Assembly (NCBI RefSeq): GCF_032191775.1
Contig: NZ_CP132507.1
Span: forward strand, 1,327,001-1,391,000
DNA length: 64,000 nucleotides
Direction of reading: 5' to 3'
DNA from: Rhodoferax mekongensis
GTDB taxonomy: Bacteria; Pseudomonadota; Gammaproteobacteria; Burkholderiales; Burkholderiaceae_C
The first letter of the stretch is position 1; the number at the start of each line of letters is the position of its first letter. The notes below the pieces were generated by a model. The model worked only from the letters and a program-made list of their open reading frames with translations, was not told where the DNA came from and ran no database searches. Positions 1-8,056 of the stretch are shown here, one piece after another. The position numbers and the translations under genes were made by a program.

Positions 1-174
1 GCCGTGGCCGACCGCAGCTGGGATGCGGTGGCCGATACGTTTTTGCACACCTTGCGCGCGGTACTGGAGCGCCACGGCCGGCCGTTTGCTTCCGTCCCCG
101 CGAGCAGGGCAAACGCCTCAGGATTGCCAGCGAAGGAGCGGCTGGCCCATTCGCACGCGCGACCCTTGCTCTAG
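1..174 (+). CDS. C-terminal end of an unidentified protein (partial)
   Basis: The first reading frame is open from the left edge to a TAG at 172-174, giving the last 57 residues of a protein that begins outside the window. The fragment has an amphipathic stretch (SWDAVADTFLHTLRAVLE) followed by a low-complexity tail. A helix of this kind is common at the C-terminus of family 4 glycosyltransferases, but that is only a resemblance. It overlaps the tail of the convergent decarboxylase gene by 57 bases, which is rather long and leaves some doubt that this frame is the real one. Confidence 0.4.
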   Translation, partial: AVADRSWDAVADTFLHTLRAVLERHGRPFASVPASRANASGLPAKERLAHSHARPLL

Positions 175-999
175 GCCCGCATCGAGCACAAAGCCTTTGG
201 GCGCCAGCACGATCACGGTGGAGCCATGCTGAAACCAGCCCATTTCCTGCCCGCGCTCGAAGGTTGCGTGGCAGGCAATTTTCTTGGGGCCGGTGTACTT
301 CAGGTGGAACAACACATCCAGAAAGTGCAGCCGGATGCTGGCTACCAGCACTGCAGCCACCGGAACCAGTGCCACGCGTTGCCCCTGCAGCGGGCCGGGG
401 CCGCTCAGTCGGGTACCGATGAAGGCGCGCTCGTTTTTGCAGAACAGTTTTTCCACCCGCTTGAGGGCAATCGGGTTCACGTTCCAGGTGTCGCCCGAGA
501 AGTAGCGCACTTCGTCCACGGTGCAGTGGTGCGGGGCGTGGAAGCGGTGGTACATGCTAGATGTGAGGCGCAAGGTCACAAAGCTGCCGTCGCGCCATTC
601 GTCGATGTCCGCGTCCGGGCCCAGCAGGTCTTCCAGGGTGTACGGAAAGCCTTTGGCCTGGAACACGCGGGTGCCTTCAATGGGACCGCTCGCGCCAATG
701 ATGGCGTCGACCGGGCTGGTCATGGCATCCACATCTTGCGCCACGGGACGGGCGCCATCTTTGAGTTCGCGGGTGAAGCAGTCATGCATGCTGGAAAAGC
801 GCTGCTTTTTGGCTTCGCTCAAGTCCAGGTCGCTGAAGAACTTCCAGATGCCGATAGAGGCATCCCGCACCAGCGGCTGCTCGATCTTGCTGAACCATCC
901 CAGAAAGCGGGTGAGAGCCTGGCGCGGAATTCGGTTGGTCAGCAGGAAGTTCAAGTCTTCCTGGCTGAGGATTTTTTGAATCTGTGCACGTAGTTGCAT
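118..999 (-). CDS. psd: Phosphatidylserine decarboxylase proenzyme
   Basis: This 293-residue protein matches the proteobacterial phosphatidylserine decarboxylase family, which makes phosphatidylethanolamine from phosphatidylserine at the inner membrane. The C-terminal motif HGSTVIVL corresponds to the LGST autocleavage site of the family: the serine becomes the pyruvoyl prosthetic group and the chain splits into beta and alpha subunits. The first position is His instead of the usual Leu. YHRFHAPHHC in mid-protein is the conserved His-rich active-site region. The ATG at 997-999 was chosen because residues upstream of it look unlike the family and would run into the divergent gene. Only 32 bases separate it from the divergent aminotransferase, so the two probably share a promoter region. 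Confidence 0.92.
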   Translation of the reverse strand: MQLRAQIQKILSQEDLNFLLTNRIPRQALTRFLGWFSKIEQPLVRDASIGIWKFFSDLDLSEAKKQRFSSMHDCFTRELKDGARPVAQDVDAMTSPVDAIIGASGPIEGTRVFQAKGFPYTLEDLLGPDADIDEWRDGSFVTLRLTSSMYHRFHAPHHCTVDEVRYFSGDTWNVNPIALKRVEKLFCKNERAFIGTRLSGPGPLQGQRVALVPVAAVLVASIRLHFLDVLFHLKYTGPKKIACHATFERGQEMGWFQHGSTVIVLAPKGFVLDAGLEQGSRVRMGQPLLRWQS

Positions 1000-1031
1000 G
1001 GTGATTGTTGATAGTGAAGTTGGATTGAAAG

Positions 1032-2705
1032 GTGAATGTCGTGAATGAATCTCTAGAACTGCAAACCCTGCTGCTGGCCGGCGTGGGCACGGCGGCTGCC
1101 ATAGCGGCTTTGCGCAAATTGAAGGCGCGCGCCGAGCTCTCGCTGGCCAAGCACCGCTCGCTGGCAGGCCATCCGCGGAATGCGCGTTTGCTGGCTTCTT
1201 TGCTGCCCAACTACAGCTACGACGAGCACCAGGTTCTCGCCGTAGACGGCGCACCAGTCGATGTGGTGGCGCAACGCAAAGCGGCGTTCGCCGCGCTGGT
1301 GAAAGGCATTGCACAGCGTCACCCCAAGACCCTGGAGGCGGGCGCTTCGGTGTTCGATGGCTTGTCGGACATGCAGTTCGTCAGTGCCTACCGCGTGCCC
1401 TACCAATTCAAGGCCATGGTCAAGCAGGGCTTGAAGATCGGTTCCTTTTTGCAGTCGTCTTCCGGCGTCACCGTGACCGATCTGGACGGCAATGTGTTCA
1501 TCGACCTGACCGGCTCCTATGGCGTGAACCTGATGGGCAATGACTTTTACAAAGAGTGCATTGACGAAGGCGCTGCCATCGCGCGTGATTTGGGTCCGGT
1601 GCTGGGCGCATACCACCCGGTCATGGTGGACAACGTGCAGCGCCTGCGCAAAGCCTCGGGCATGGACGAGATGTCTTTCCACATGTCCGGCACCGAGGCA
1701 GTGATGCAAGCCGTGCGCCTGGCCCGCTACCACACCGGCCGCAAGAAGCTGGTGCGGTTTTGCGGTTCCTACCACGGCTGGTGGGGCGATGTGCAGCCCG
1801 GCATCGGCAATCCGATGACGGCCAAAGACACCTTCACCTTGTCTGAAATGGGCGAGGGCACTCTGCGCGTGCTGCGCAAGCGCCGTGACATTGCCTGCAT
1901 CTTGATCAACCCCTTGCAGGCCCTGCACCCCAACATGCCGGCGCCCAGCGACGGCTCCTTGCTGGACGGTTCGCGCAAAGCCGGATTCGACAAAGCGGCC
2001 TACACAGAATGGCTCAAAACCCTGCGCACGATTTGCGATGAGCGCGGTATTGCGCTCATCTTTGACGAGGTGTTTGTCGGCTTCCGCCTGGCGCCCGGTG
2101 GCGCTCAGGAATACTTCGGCGTGCGTGCTGATATGGTGACCTATGGCAAGACACTGGGCGGCGGGCTGCCCATCGGCGTGTTGTGCGGCAAGCGCGAATG
2201 GATGCGCCGCTTCCGCGATGAAGCACCAGCAGATATCTGCTTTGCCCGCGGCACGTTCAATTCGCACCCCTATGTGATGGGCGCCATGAATGCCTTTATG
2301 CGCAGGCTCGAAACACCCGAGGTACAAGCGCTCTACACCGATCTGGACGGTGTCTGGAACCGCCGAGCATCGCAGCTCAACCATGCCATGGAGGTAGCGG
2401 GTCTGCCGGCACGCGTGGCCAATCTGTCGACCATCTGGACCGTGACCTACACGCAGCCCGGCTGCTACCACTGGTTGTTTCAGCACTATTTGCGTTTGCA
2501 AGGGCTGGCCTTGAGCTGGGTGGGAACCGGTCGCATGATCTTCAGCCTGAATTTCAGCGATGCGGACTTTGAGGAGGTAACCCGCCGGTTTGTGGCGGCG
2601 GGTCAGGCGATGCAGCAGGATGGTTGGTGGTGGACCGATAGCGCCCAGACGCACAAGGTCATCAAGCGCCGCATCCTGCGGGAGATGCTGGCCGCCAAGT
2701 TCTGA
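1032..2705 (+). CDS. Class III PLP-dependent aminotransferase (glutamate-1-semialdehyde aminomutase-like)
   Basis: A 557-residue fold-type I PLP enzyme. The Schiff-base lysine lies in TYGKTLGGGLPIG (about K373), the PLP-aspartate in IFDEVFVGFRL, and the phosphate-binding region in FHMSGTEAVMQAVRLAR. It resembles glutamate-1-semialdehyde 2,1-aminomutase but is about 110 residues longer at the N-terminus, where there is a short hydrophobic Ala/Leu segment (residues about 11-26) and a basic stretch. A heme-pathway hemL would be about 430 residues, so this is a paralogue of unknown substrate. The start is a GTG at 1032; an in-frame GTG lies three codons later. The position head to head with psd and tail to tail with an Mpo1-like gene suggests lipid-related amine chemistry, which is inference. 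Confidence 0.8.
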   Translation: MNVVNESLELQTLLLAGVGTAAAIAALRKLKARAELSLAKHRSLAGHPRNARLLASLLPNYSYDEHQVLAVDGAPVDVVAQRKAAFAALVKGIAQRHPKTLEAGASVFDGLSDMQFVSAYRVPYQFKAMVKQGLKIGSFLQSSSGVTVTDLDGNVFIDLTGSYGVNLMGNDFYKECIDEGAAIARDLGPVLGAYHPVMVDNVQRLRKASGMDEMSFHMSGTEAVMQAVRLARYHTGRKKLVRFCGSYHGWWGDVQPGIGNPMTAKDTFTLSEMGEGTLRVLRKRRDIACILINPLQALHPNMPAPSDGSLLDGSRKAGFDKAAYTEWLKTLRTICDERGIALIFDEVFVGFRLAPGGAQEYFGVRADMVTYGKTLGGGLPIGVLCGKREWMRRFRDEAPADICFARGTFNSHPYVMGAMNAFMRRLETPEVQALYTDLDGVWNRRASQLNHAMEVAGLPARVANLSTIWTVTYTQPGCYHWLFQHYLRLQGLALSWVGTGRMIFSLNFSDADFEEVTRRFVAAGQAMQQDGWWWTDSAQTHKVIKRRILREMLAAKF

Positions 2706-2716
2706 GCCTCAGAGGG

Positions 2717-2740
2717 CCGGAACCTGGCGACGGGTTCCGG
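2717..2740. terminator. Inverted repeat between convergent genes, possible bidirectional terminator
   Basis: An 8-bp perfect stem (CCGGAACC / GGTTCCGG) with an 8-base loop fills the gap between the stops of two convergent genes. There is no strong T-tract, so termination is inferred from position and GC-rich stem only. Confidence 0.45.
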
Positions 2741-3355
2741 TCAGGTAGGTGCGTGATCCATGTTGCCGCGGGGTTCGATAAGTTCGCCGCGCATCAGGGC
2801 CAGAGGTGCCTTGTAGTAGAGCTTGATGTCGTGGAAGGGGTCGGTGATGATTTTGGTCATCCACACCAGACCGGACATCACGTCTTTGATGAAGAAGAGG
2901 TGCACGGTGCGGAAAATCAATCCGCCCACGCCCACTGCCAGCCAAAGTTCGCCGGTGTGACGGGCAAATGCTTCAAGGCCGGTGGTGGCTTCGTAGTAGC
3001 CGAACAGGGTAGGGTCGATCCAGAGCATCACCGGGGCTGCGGCCCAGATGGCCATGAGCACTACTTTGCGTTGGAGGTTGTAGCCGACCTTGATCTCTTC
3101 TTTGTATTCGTGGGTGGCATTGTTGACATGGTCATATCCCAATGGCTCAAAGAAAAAATGCCCTGCCTGGCGGGATGTCATGGACACCAGCCATGCGACC
3201 AGAGCCGCGATGGCCGGGTCTTTGAATACCAGCGCATAAGCGACCAGAAAGCTGATCGCGCTCAACAAGTGCAGGGACTGGTTGATGCGGCTGTGGTGGT
3301 AATAGCGGTGGTCATCCCAGCGCTGGATCTTGAGTTGTGTGAGAAAGTCTTGCAT
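2741..3355 (-). CDS. DUF962/Mpo1-like integral membrane protein
   Basis: A 204-residue protein with several hydrophobic segments and conserved histidines arranged as in the DUF962/Mpo1 family: YYHHSRINQSLHLLS near residue 20 and RQAGHFFFEPLGYDH near residue 63. Yeast Mpo1 is an iron-dependent dioxygenase in alpha-oxidation of 2-hydroxy fatty acids. Bacterial members are mostly uncharacterised, so only family-level similarity is claimed, and it rests on motif resemblance by eye. The ATG at 3353-3355 is the first in the frame. The gene is convergent with the aminotransferase and followed, 93 bases upstream on the same strand, by a DUF1841 gene. Confidence 0.55.
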   Translation of the reverse strand: MQDFLTQLKIQRWDDHRYYHHSRINQSLHLLSAISFLVAYALVFKDPAIAALVAWLVSMTSRQAGHFFFEPLGYDHVNNATHEYKEEIKVGYNLQRKVVLMAIWAAAPVMLWIDPTLFGYYEATTGLEAFARHTGELWLAVGVGGLIFRTVHLFFIKDVMSGLVWMTKIITDPFHDIKLYYKAPLALMRGELIEPRGNMDHAPT

Positions 3356-3448
3356 GCACGAAGTCTCCAGGAAACGGAAATTTCATGCTACCCAGACTTG
3401 ATGGCAGAGCCGTGACAAGACCTGTGACGGTTTGGTGAAAACGCGGGC

Positions 3449-3883
3449 CTAGTCTTTGGTGGCGTGGCGTTGCACGCAGGCGATGTAGGCATCGCCATCC
3501 GGCGGGCGTCCGGCGCGCTGGCTTTCCCACAACATGGTACCCAGGCACTCCATGGCTTCGTGGTGTGCCTGGTGCAAAGAGTTCCGCTTGTGCGTCAACA
3601 GCTCTACTGCCTGACGGATGCCCCGGGGCTGGTCGATGCTGCACTGTTCGCTGATGGACAGGTGCATGCTCACGTGCAGGAAGGGGTTGGTACGCCCCTC
3701 GGTCGCCTCGTACATGGTCGACAAGGCCCGATCAACATCCGCAAAGTCCGCCTGGTATTCAGGATGCTCGTCCATCCATTGGGCTGCTATGGTTTCAATA
3801 GCTTCCATCGCCTGTCCGGCGCGGGACTTGGCGTAAACGGAGCAGAAAAATCGACGTACGTCTTCTTGGGATGGATTGAACAT
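3449..3883 (-). CDS. DUF1841 family protein
   Basis: A 144-residue soluble protein that begins MFNPSQEDVRRFF and contains NPFLHVSMHLSISEQ, both characteristic of the DUF1841 family found widely in beta- and gammaproteobacteria. The length is normal for the family. The function is unknown; the conserved HxSxHLxxxEQ region is rich in potential metal or acid-base residues, but no reaction is known. It lies 21 bases downstream of the Kef-type transporter gene on the same strand and may be transcribed with it. Confidence 0.8.
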   Translation of the reverse strand: MFNPSQEDVRRFFCSVYAKSRAGQAMEAIETIAAQWMDEHPEYQADFADVDRALSTMYEATEGRTNPFLHVSMHLSISEQCSIDQPRGIRQAVELLTHKRNSLHQAHHEAMECLGTMLWESQRAGRPPDGDAYIACVQRHATKD

Positions 3884-3904
3884 GGCCAGAGGTTAGCACG
3901 GGCT

Positions 3905-5734
3905 TTACTGCCCGCTCCAGTCGGGGCCCCTGCGCTTTTCCCGTTCAGCACGTTCCTGGGCCATTTGCTCCTCCAGCTGCTGACGGCCTTGTTTGACAGC
4001 TGCAATCAGCTTGGTGCGGTCCTTGAAATGGGGTCGCATTTTCTCGAACAACTTCAGGTTGTGTTGGCGAAAGCGCATGGCGCTCTGGCGGGCGACATGG
4101 GCGGGTTGGCCCAGCACCTCTAGCACGCTGCGGGCACTGCGCAGGCTGGACTCAAACAACTCACGTTCGACCAACGTGACTTCCCGTTCGCGCAGCTGGT
4201 TCCAGTGGGTCACATCGCGGGCGCGGGCCACGATGGGCAGGGTGGGAAAGTGTTCACGCGCCAGATCCACAATGGCCAGGGATTGCTCCACATCGTCTAC
4301 CGCCACCACCAGTACACGCGCGGTCCCGGCGCCGGCCGTGCGGAGCAGGTCCAGGCGGGTGGCATCCCCAAAGAACACCCGGTAGCCGAAGCTGCGGGCG
4401 GCTTCGACCATGTCGGCATCGTGGTCCAGCACCGTGGCGGGAATGCCCTCGGCGAGCAAGACGCGGCCCACAATCTGCCCGTATCGCCCATATCCGGCAA
4501 TGATGACCGGCGCGCTCTGGGGCTCTGCAATTTCTTCCAGCGCCGGCCCCTTGCGCCCGGCAAAGCGGGGCAGTACCAACCGGTCCACCGCGACCAGCAC
4601 CAGAGGGCTCAGCAGCATGGAGACGGCCACGGCGCCTATGAGTAGTGAGGCCGTTGGCGCAGAAAACACATTTGCCCCGGCCGCGGCCTGAAACACCACA
4701 AAGGCAAATTCCCCGCCCTGCGCCAGCAGCAAGGTGAACACCGGGCGCTCCGGCCCCGGCAGTTGAATATGGCGGGCCAGCCCGTAAATCACCACGGCCT
4801 TCACCACCAGAAAACCCACCACCACCAGCGCCATGGTGCCCGGGGAGGCCAGGAGCACGCCAAAGTCAATGCTCATGCCCACCGCAATAAAGAACAGGCC
4901 CAGCAGCAATCCTTTGAATGGTTCGATATCGGTTTCCAGTTCCCGGCGGTACTCACTTTCGGCCAGCAGAACGCCGGCCAGAAAAGCGCCTAGCGCCATG
5001 CTGAGGCCCACCAACAACATGAGCGCCGAGATACCCACCACCAACAAGAGCGCTGCCGCGGTAAAGATCTCGGGGGTGCGTGACCGGGCGATCCAACGGA
5101 ACAAGGGGCGCAACAGCAGGCGGCCGCCGAGCACAATACCCGCAATAACCGCTATGATTTTGATAGCTGCTTGCGCATATTCCATGGGCGCCAGGCCTTC
5201 ATTTGACCCTGAACTTGCACCCAGCAGGGGCAGCAAAGCCAAAATAGGGATGGCGGCCACGTCTTGAAACAGCAGGATGGAAAAAGCGGCCTGGCCGCTT
5301 TGGGTCGGCATCAGATTGCGTTCACCCATCACCTGCAGCGCGATAGCGGTGCTGGATAGCGCCAGCCCCAGCGCCCCCACCAGGCTCAGGCGCCAGCCCA
5401 CACCGCAGGCCATGGCTACCAGCATCAGCAAGGCCGTGCAACCCAGCACCTGCAGGGCGCCCCAGCCGAAGATGGAGCGACGCAGACTCCACAGTCGCCG
5501 CGGCTCCAACTCCAGGCCCACCAGAAACAGCATCAGCACCACGCCGAATTCGGCAAAGTGCAGAATGTCTTCCACGTTGTTGACCAGCCCGGCGCCCCAG
5601 GGGCCGATCGCAATACCCGCGGCCAGGTAGCCGATGATGGCTCCCAGCCCGACTGCTTTGGACAGGGGAACGGCAATCACCGCTGCACTCAAGTAAATCA
5701 GGCTGTTGATCAGCCAGGCCGGTGCGTGCTCCAT
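3905..5734 (-). CDS. CPA2 family potassium/proton antiporter (KefB/KefC type)
   Basis: This 609-residue protein has an N-terminal Na+/H+-exchanger domain of about 12 membrane segments (residues about 5-390), including the conserved FQDVAAIP segment near residue 156, and a C-terminal cytoplasmic RCK/TrkA-N domain that starts with the Rossmann motif GYGRYGQ near residue 414. KefB and KefC are ligand-gated K+ efflux systems that acidify the cytoplasm to protect against electrophiles; KefB and KefC cannot be told apart here. The ATG at 5732-5734 follows an AAGGAG ribosome site. The kefF gene ends one base upstream, matching the kefF-kefC order of enterobacteria. Residues 180-195 are encoded by a copy of the dispersed repeat described at 5151. 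Confidence 0.88.
   Translation of the reverse strand: MEHAPAWLINSLIYLSAAVIAVPLSKAVGLGAIIGYLAAGIAIGPWGAGLVNNVEDILHFAEFGVVLMLFLVGLELEPRRLWSLRRSIFGWGALQVLGCTALLMLVAMACGVGWRLSLVGALGLALSSTAIALQVMGERNLMPTQSGQAAFSILLFQDVAAIPILALLPLLGASSGSNEGLAPMEYAQAAIKIIAVIAGIVLGGRLLLRPLFRWIARSRTPEIFTAAALLLVVGISALMLLVGLSMALGAFLAGVLLAESEYRRELETDIEPFKGLLLGLFFIAVGMSIDFGVLLASPGTMALVVVGFLVVKAVVIYGLARHIQLPGPERPVFTLLLAQGGEFAFVVFQAAAGANVFSAPTASLLIGAVAVSMLLSPLVLVAVDRLVLPRFAGRKGPALEEIAEPQSAPVIIAGYGRYGQIVGRVLLAEGIPATVLDHDADMVEAARSFGYRVFFGDATRLDLLRTAGAGTARVLVVAVDDVEQSLAIVDLAREHFPTLPIVARARDVTHWNQLREREVTLVERELFESSLRSARSVLEVLGQPAHVARQSAMRFRQHNLKLFEKMRPHFKDRTKLIAAVKQGRQQLEEQMAQERAEREKRRGPDWSGQ
5151..5197 (+). repeat. Dispersed 47-bp repeat, copy inside the Kef gene (antisense)
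   Basis: The copy starts GCTAT, has the core AGCTGCTTGCGCATATTCC and ends GGCGCCAGGCC. It lies antisense in the Kef transporter gene, where it encodes residues 180-195 (GLAPMEYAQAAIKIIA) in a loop before a membrane helix, without disturbing the frame. Similar copies occur at 18865, 20441, 30484, 31342, 40811, 41795 and 63726. Confidence 0.65.
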
Positions 5735-5735
5735 G

Positions 5736-6383
5736 TCACAGGTCTCCTTGCAAGGGCGCTGATGCTGAGCCGGCAGGCCGGTCTGCATCCGGCACATCGC
5801 ATGTTGCAGTGCTTTCCAGTTCTGCTAACTCCGGCCATTCGGGGTAGCTGCGCAGCCGCTCTGCGAAGGTAGCGACGTGGCTTTCTACGTCGGCTTGCGG
5901 CGCGCTATGTGCACCATGGAGCACCATGGGCGGCAGAAAACGCATGCCGCACAAAGCAGCCGTTTGCTCGTAGGGGGGCAGGAAAGCGTCGAAGAAATAG
6001 CGGTTGTAACCCTGGGGGTGGTAAGACGCCTCGGGGCCGCCAGTGCTGGCGACCAGCCACAAGTCTTTGCCTTGCAGCGCTTTGGCGCCATGGCCATAGG
6101 CCCAGCCGTAGCTCAGCACTTCATCCAGCCAGAGTTTGAGTAGTGCAGGCATGGAGTACCACTGCACCGGATGCACCAGCACCACCAGACGGGCTGCGGC
6201 GAGTTTTTCCTGTTCAGCTTGCACATCGATGGCGTAGTCGGCATAGCTCTCATACAGGTCGCACAGCGCCACACCTTCGGCAGAGGCAGCGGCCTGGCGG
6301 AGTTGGCGGTTGACGTGGGAGTTCCGCCAGTTGGGGTGGGCGGCAACGACATAGATGGGGTGAGATTGGTTTTCAGTGACCAT
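5736..6383 (-). CDS. kefF: Kef ancillary NAD(P)H quinone oxidoreductase
   Basis: A 215-residue flavodoxin-fold protein of the KefF/MdaB/NQO1 family. Diagnostic segments are VVAAHPNWRNSHVNR (the flavin phosphate loop), HPVQWYSMPALLKLWLDEVL and STGGPEASY. KefF binds the cytoplasmic face of the Kef channel, is needed for full K+ efflux, and reduces quinones and electrophiles with NAD(P)H. It is followed one base later by the antiporter gene, so the pair is almost certainly one operon. Residues after about 190 form a family-unlike tail rich in Ala, Pro and Asp. The ATG at 6381-6383 is 41 bases from the divergent parA start. Confidence 0.88.
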   Translation of the reverse strand: MVTENQSHPIYVVAAHPNWRNSHVNRQLRQAAASAEGVALCDLYESYADYAIDVQAEQEKLAAARLVVLVHPVQWYSMPALLKLWLDEVLSYGWAYGHGAKALQGKDLWLVASTGGPEASYHPQGYNRYFFDAFLPPYEQTAALCGMRFLPPMVLHGAHSAPQADVESHVATFAERLRSYPEWPELAELESTATCDVPDADRPAGSASAPLQGDL

Positions 6384-6424
6384 GGCCGTAACATAGCGCA
6401 GTTCATGGAGTGGAGGAGCTGTCT

Positions 6425-7042
6425 ATGCCCGTGGTTGTTGTTGCTAACCCCAAGGGGGGCGTCGGAAAGTCCACAATGTCGACCCACATTGCCGGTTACT
6501 TTGCCTCGAGGGGGCATGCCGTCATGCTGGGCGACGCGGATCGCCAGCAATCTTCCAGGCTGTGGCTGGGGCTTCGCCCGCCGGTAGCCAAACCCATTAC
6601 GGGATGGGAGTTGAACGAGGAGGGCGTTGCCAAGCCGCCCAAGGGCACCAGCCACGTGGTGCTCGACACCCCGGCCGGCCTGCACGGCAAGCGCCTGAAG
6701 GAAATACTGAAGATTGCCACCCATGTGGTGGTGCCTTTGCAGCCCAGTGTGTTTGATATCTTTGCAACCAAGCCTTTCCTGGATGAGCTGGCCGCCAGTT
6801 CGCGGGCGGGCAAGTTCAAGGTGGGCATTGTCGGCATGCGCGTGGATGAGCGGACGCTGGCTTCTGATCAGCTGCAGCACTTTGTCGACGGTTTGGACCT
6901 GCCGGTGCTGGGTTTTGTACGCGATACCCAAAACTACATCCAGGCCATTGCACGGGGGCTGACCATTTTTGATGTCGCGCCCGGCAAAGTCGAGCGGGAT
7001 TTGCAGCAGTGGCAAGCCATTTGCCAGTGGCTGGATGCGTAA
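6425..7042 (+). CDS. Orphan ParA/MinD-family ATPase
   Basis: A 205-residue P-loop ATPase with the deviant Walker A motif PKGGVGKST at residues 7-15, the switch region LDTPAGLHG and a Walker-B-like VVVPLQPSVFDI. The family uses ATP-dependent dimerisation on DNA or membranes to position cargo. No parB, parS-like or chemotaxis cargo gene lies next to it, so its cargo cannot be named. The ATG at 6425 is preferred over one five codons earlier because a clear GGAGGAG site lies 7 bases before it. It stands alone between kefF, which is divergent, and the MaoC gene. Confidence 0.85.
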   Translation: MPVVVVANPKGGVGKSTMSTHIAGYFASRGHAVMLGDADRQQSSRLWLGLRPPVAKPITGWELNEEGVAKPPKGTSHVVLDTPAGLHGKRLKEILKIATHVVVPLQPSVFDIFATKPFLDELAASSRAGKFKVGIVGMRVDERTLASDQLQHFVDGLDLPVLGFVRDTQNYIQAIARGLTIFDVAPGKVERDLQQWQAICQWLDA

Positions 7043-7103
7043 TTGCCCGTCACCTGTCACCGTGGCAACAAGGGAGCAGGTGCCGGCTGGCTAGAGTGGC
7101 GGC

Positions 7104-7559
7104 ATGAAAACATTCAACACCTTGGCGGAGTTGTCCGCCCACGTCGGTACCACCGTAGCGGTGAGCGAATGGCTGACCATCAGCCAGGAGCAGATCAACC
7201 AATTCGCGCAGGCAACCGGTGACCACCAGTGGATCCACGTGGATCCGGAACGTGCAGCGCAAGGCCCCTTCGGCGCACCGATTGCCCATGGTTTTCTCAC
7301 CCTGTCGCTGATTCCCCGGTTTATGGAATCCAGCATGAACGTGCTCCATGTGCGGATGGGGGTGAATTACGGCCTGAACAAAGTCCGCTTTATTTCGCCG
7401 GTGCCGGTCAACAGCCGTTTGCGCGCGCATCTCAAGTTGCTGGAGGTGCTGCCGGTCGACAACGGTGGCGTACAGCAGGCTTGGGAAGTCACCATTGAGC
7501 GAGAGGGCGCCGCTAAACCTGCGTGTGTGGCTGAAGCCTTGGTGCGCCAATACCCCTGA
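7104..7559 (+). CDS. MaoC-like (R)-specific enoyl-CoA hydratase family protein
   Basis: A 151-residue single hot-dog domain. The hydratase-2 active-site motif is present as FAQATGDHQWIHVD (residues about 35-48, catalytic Asp and His) and is followed by GPFGAPIAHGFLTLSL, which is the family's substrate-tunnel segment. Such proteins hydrate trans-2-enoyl-CoA to (R)-3-hydroxyacyl-CoA and often feed polyhydroxyalkanoate synthesis or fatty-acid degradation. No PHA or beta-oxidation gene lies next to it, so the pathway is open. It is convergent with trmL, 21 bases away. Confidence 0.88.
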   Translation: MKTFNTLAELSAHVGTTVAVSEWLTISQEQINQFAQATGDHQWIHVDPERAAQGPFGAPIAHGFLTLSLIPRFMESSMNVLHVRMGVNYGLNKVRFISPVPVNSRLRAHLKLLEVLPVDNGGVQQAWEVTIEREGAAKPACVAEALVRQYP

Positions 7560-7580
7560 ATAAGGGCGATTTGACGCTCT

Positions 7581-8045
7581 TCAGGCGCCGAAGCCGTTCT
7601 GCCGCCAGGCTTCAAATACCGTTACGGCGACTGCGTTGGAGAGGTTCAGGCTGCGCTGATCCGGCCGCATGGGCAGGCGCAGGCTGCGTTCCGGGCTGAA
7701 GGACACACGTACGAAATCAGAGATGCCTTTGGTTTCCGAACCGAACACCAGCCAATCCCCGGGCTGAAACGCCACCTCAAACGGGCTGCGGGTTCCGCGT
7801 GTCGTAAGAGTGAACAGGCGGTCGGGCGCCGGCCGTTCTGTGTCCAGAAAATGCTGCCAACTGGCGTGGCGCTTGAGCTCGGCGTACTCGTGGTAATCCA
7901 GCCCGGCGCGGCGCATGTGCTTGTCGTCCATGGAGAAACCCAGAGGTTCCACCAAATGCAAACGACAGCCGGTATTGGCCGCCAGGCGGATCACGTTGCC
8001 CGTATTGGGAGGGATTTCGGGCTCAACCAAAACAATATGAAACAT
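7581..8045 (-). CDS. trmL: tRNA (cytidine(34)-2'-O)-methyltransferase
   Basis: A 154-residue SPOUT-class methyltransferase. The start MFHIVLVEPEIPPNTGNVIRLAANT, read here as separate parts VLVEPEIPPNTGN and IRLAANTG, and the C-terminal knot motifs LVFGSETKGI and MRSLNLSNAVAV-like (RSLNLSNAVAV) identify TrmL. The enzyme uses S-adenosylmethionine to 2'-O-methylate the wobble base of tRNA-Leu isoacceptors. Length is normal. It lies 11 bases downstream of comF on the same strand and may be co-transcribed with it. Confidence 0.93.
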   Translation of the reverse strand: MFHIVLVEPEIPPNTGNVIRLAANTGCRLHLVEPLGFSMDDKHMRRAGLDYHEYAELKRHASWQHFLDTERPAPDRLFTLTTRGTRSPFEVAFQPGDWLVFGSETKGISDFVRVSFSPERSLRLPMRPDQRSLNLSNAVAVTVFEAWRQNGFGA

Positions 8046-8056
8046 GCCGTCATTGT

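Noticed and set aside
1053..2654. Long open frame antisense to the class III aminotransferase gene
   Set aside because: High-GC codon bias keeps the opposite frame open; the peptide is His/Arg/Gln-rich with no domain, and the sense frame has all PLP-enzyme motifs.
1032..2705. Assignment of the aminotransferase as hemL (heme pathway aminomutase)
   Set aside because: It is more than 100 residues longer than HemL and lies in a lipid-gene context.
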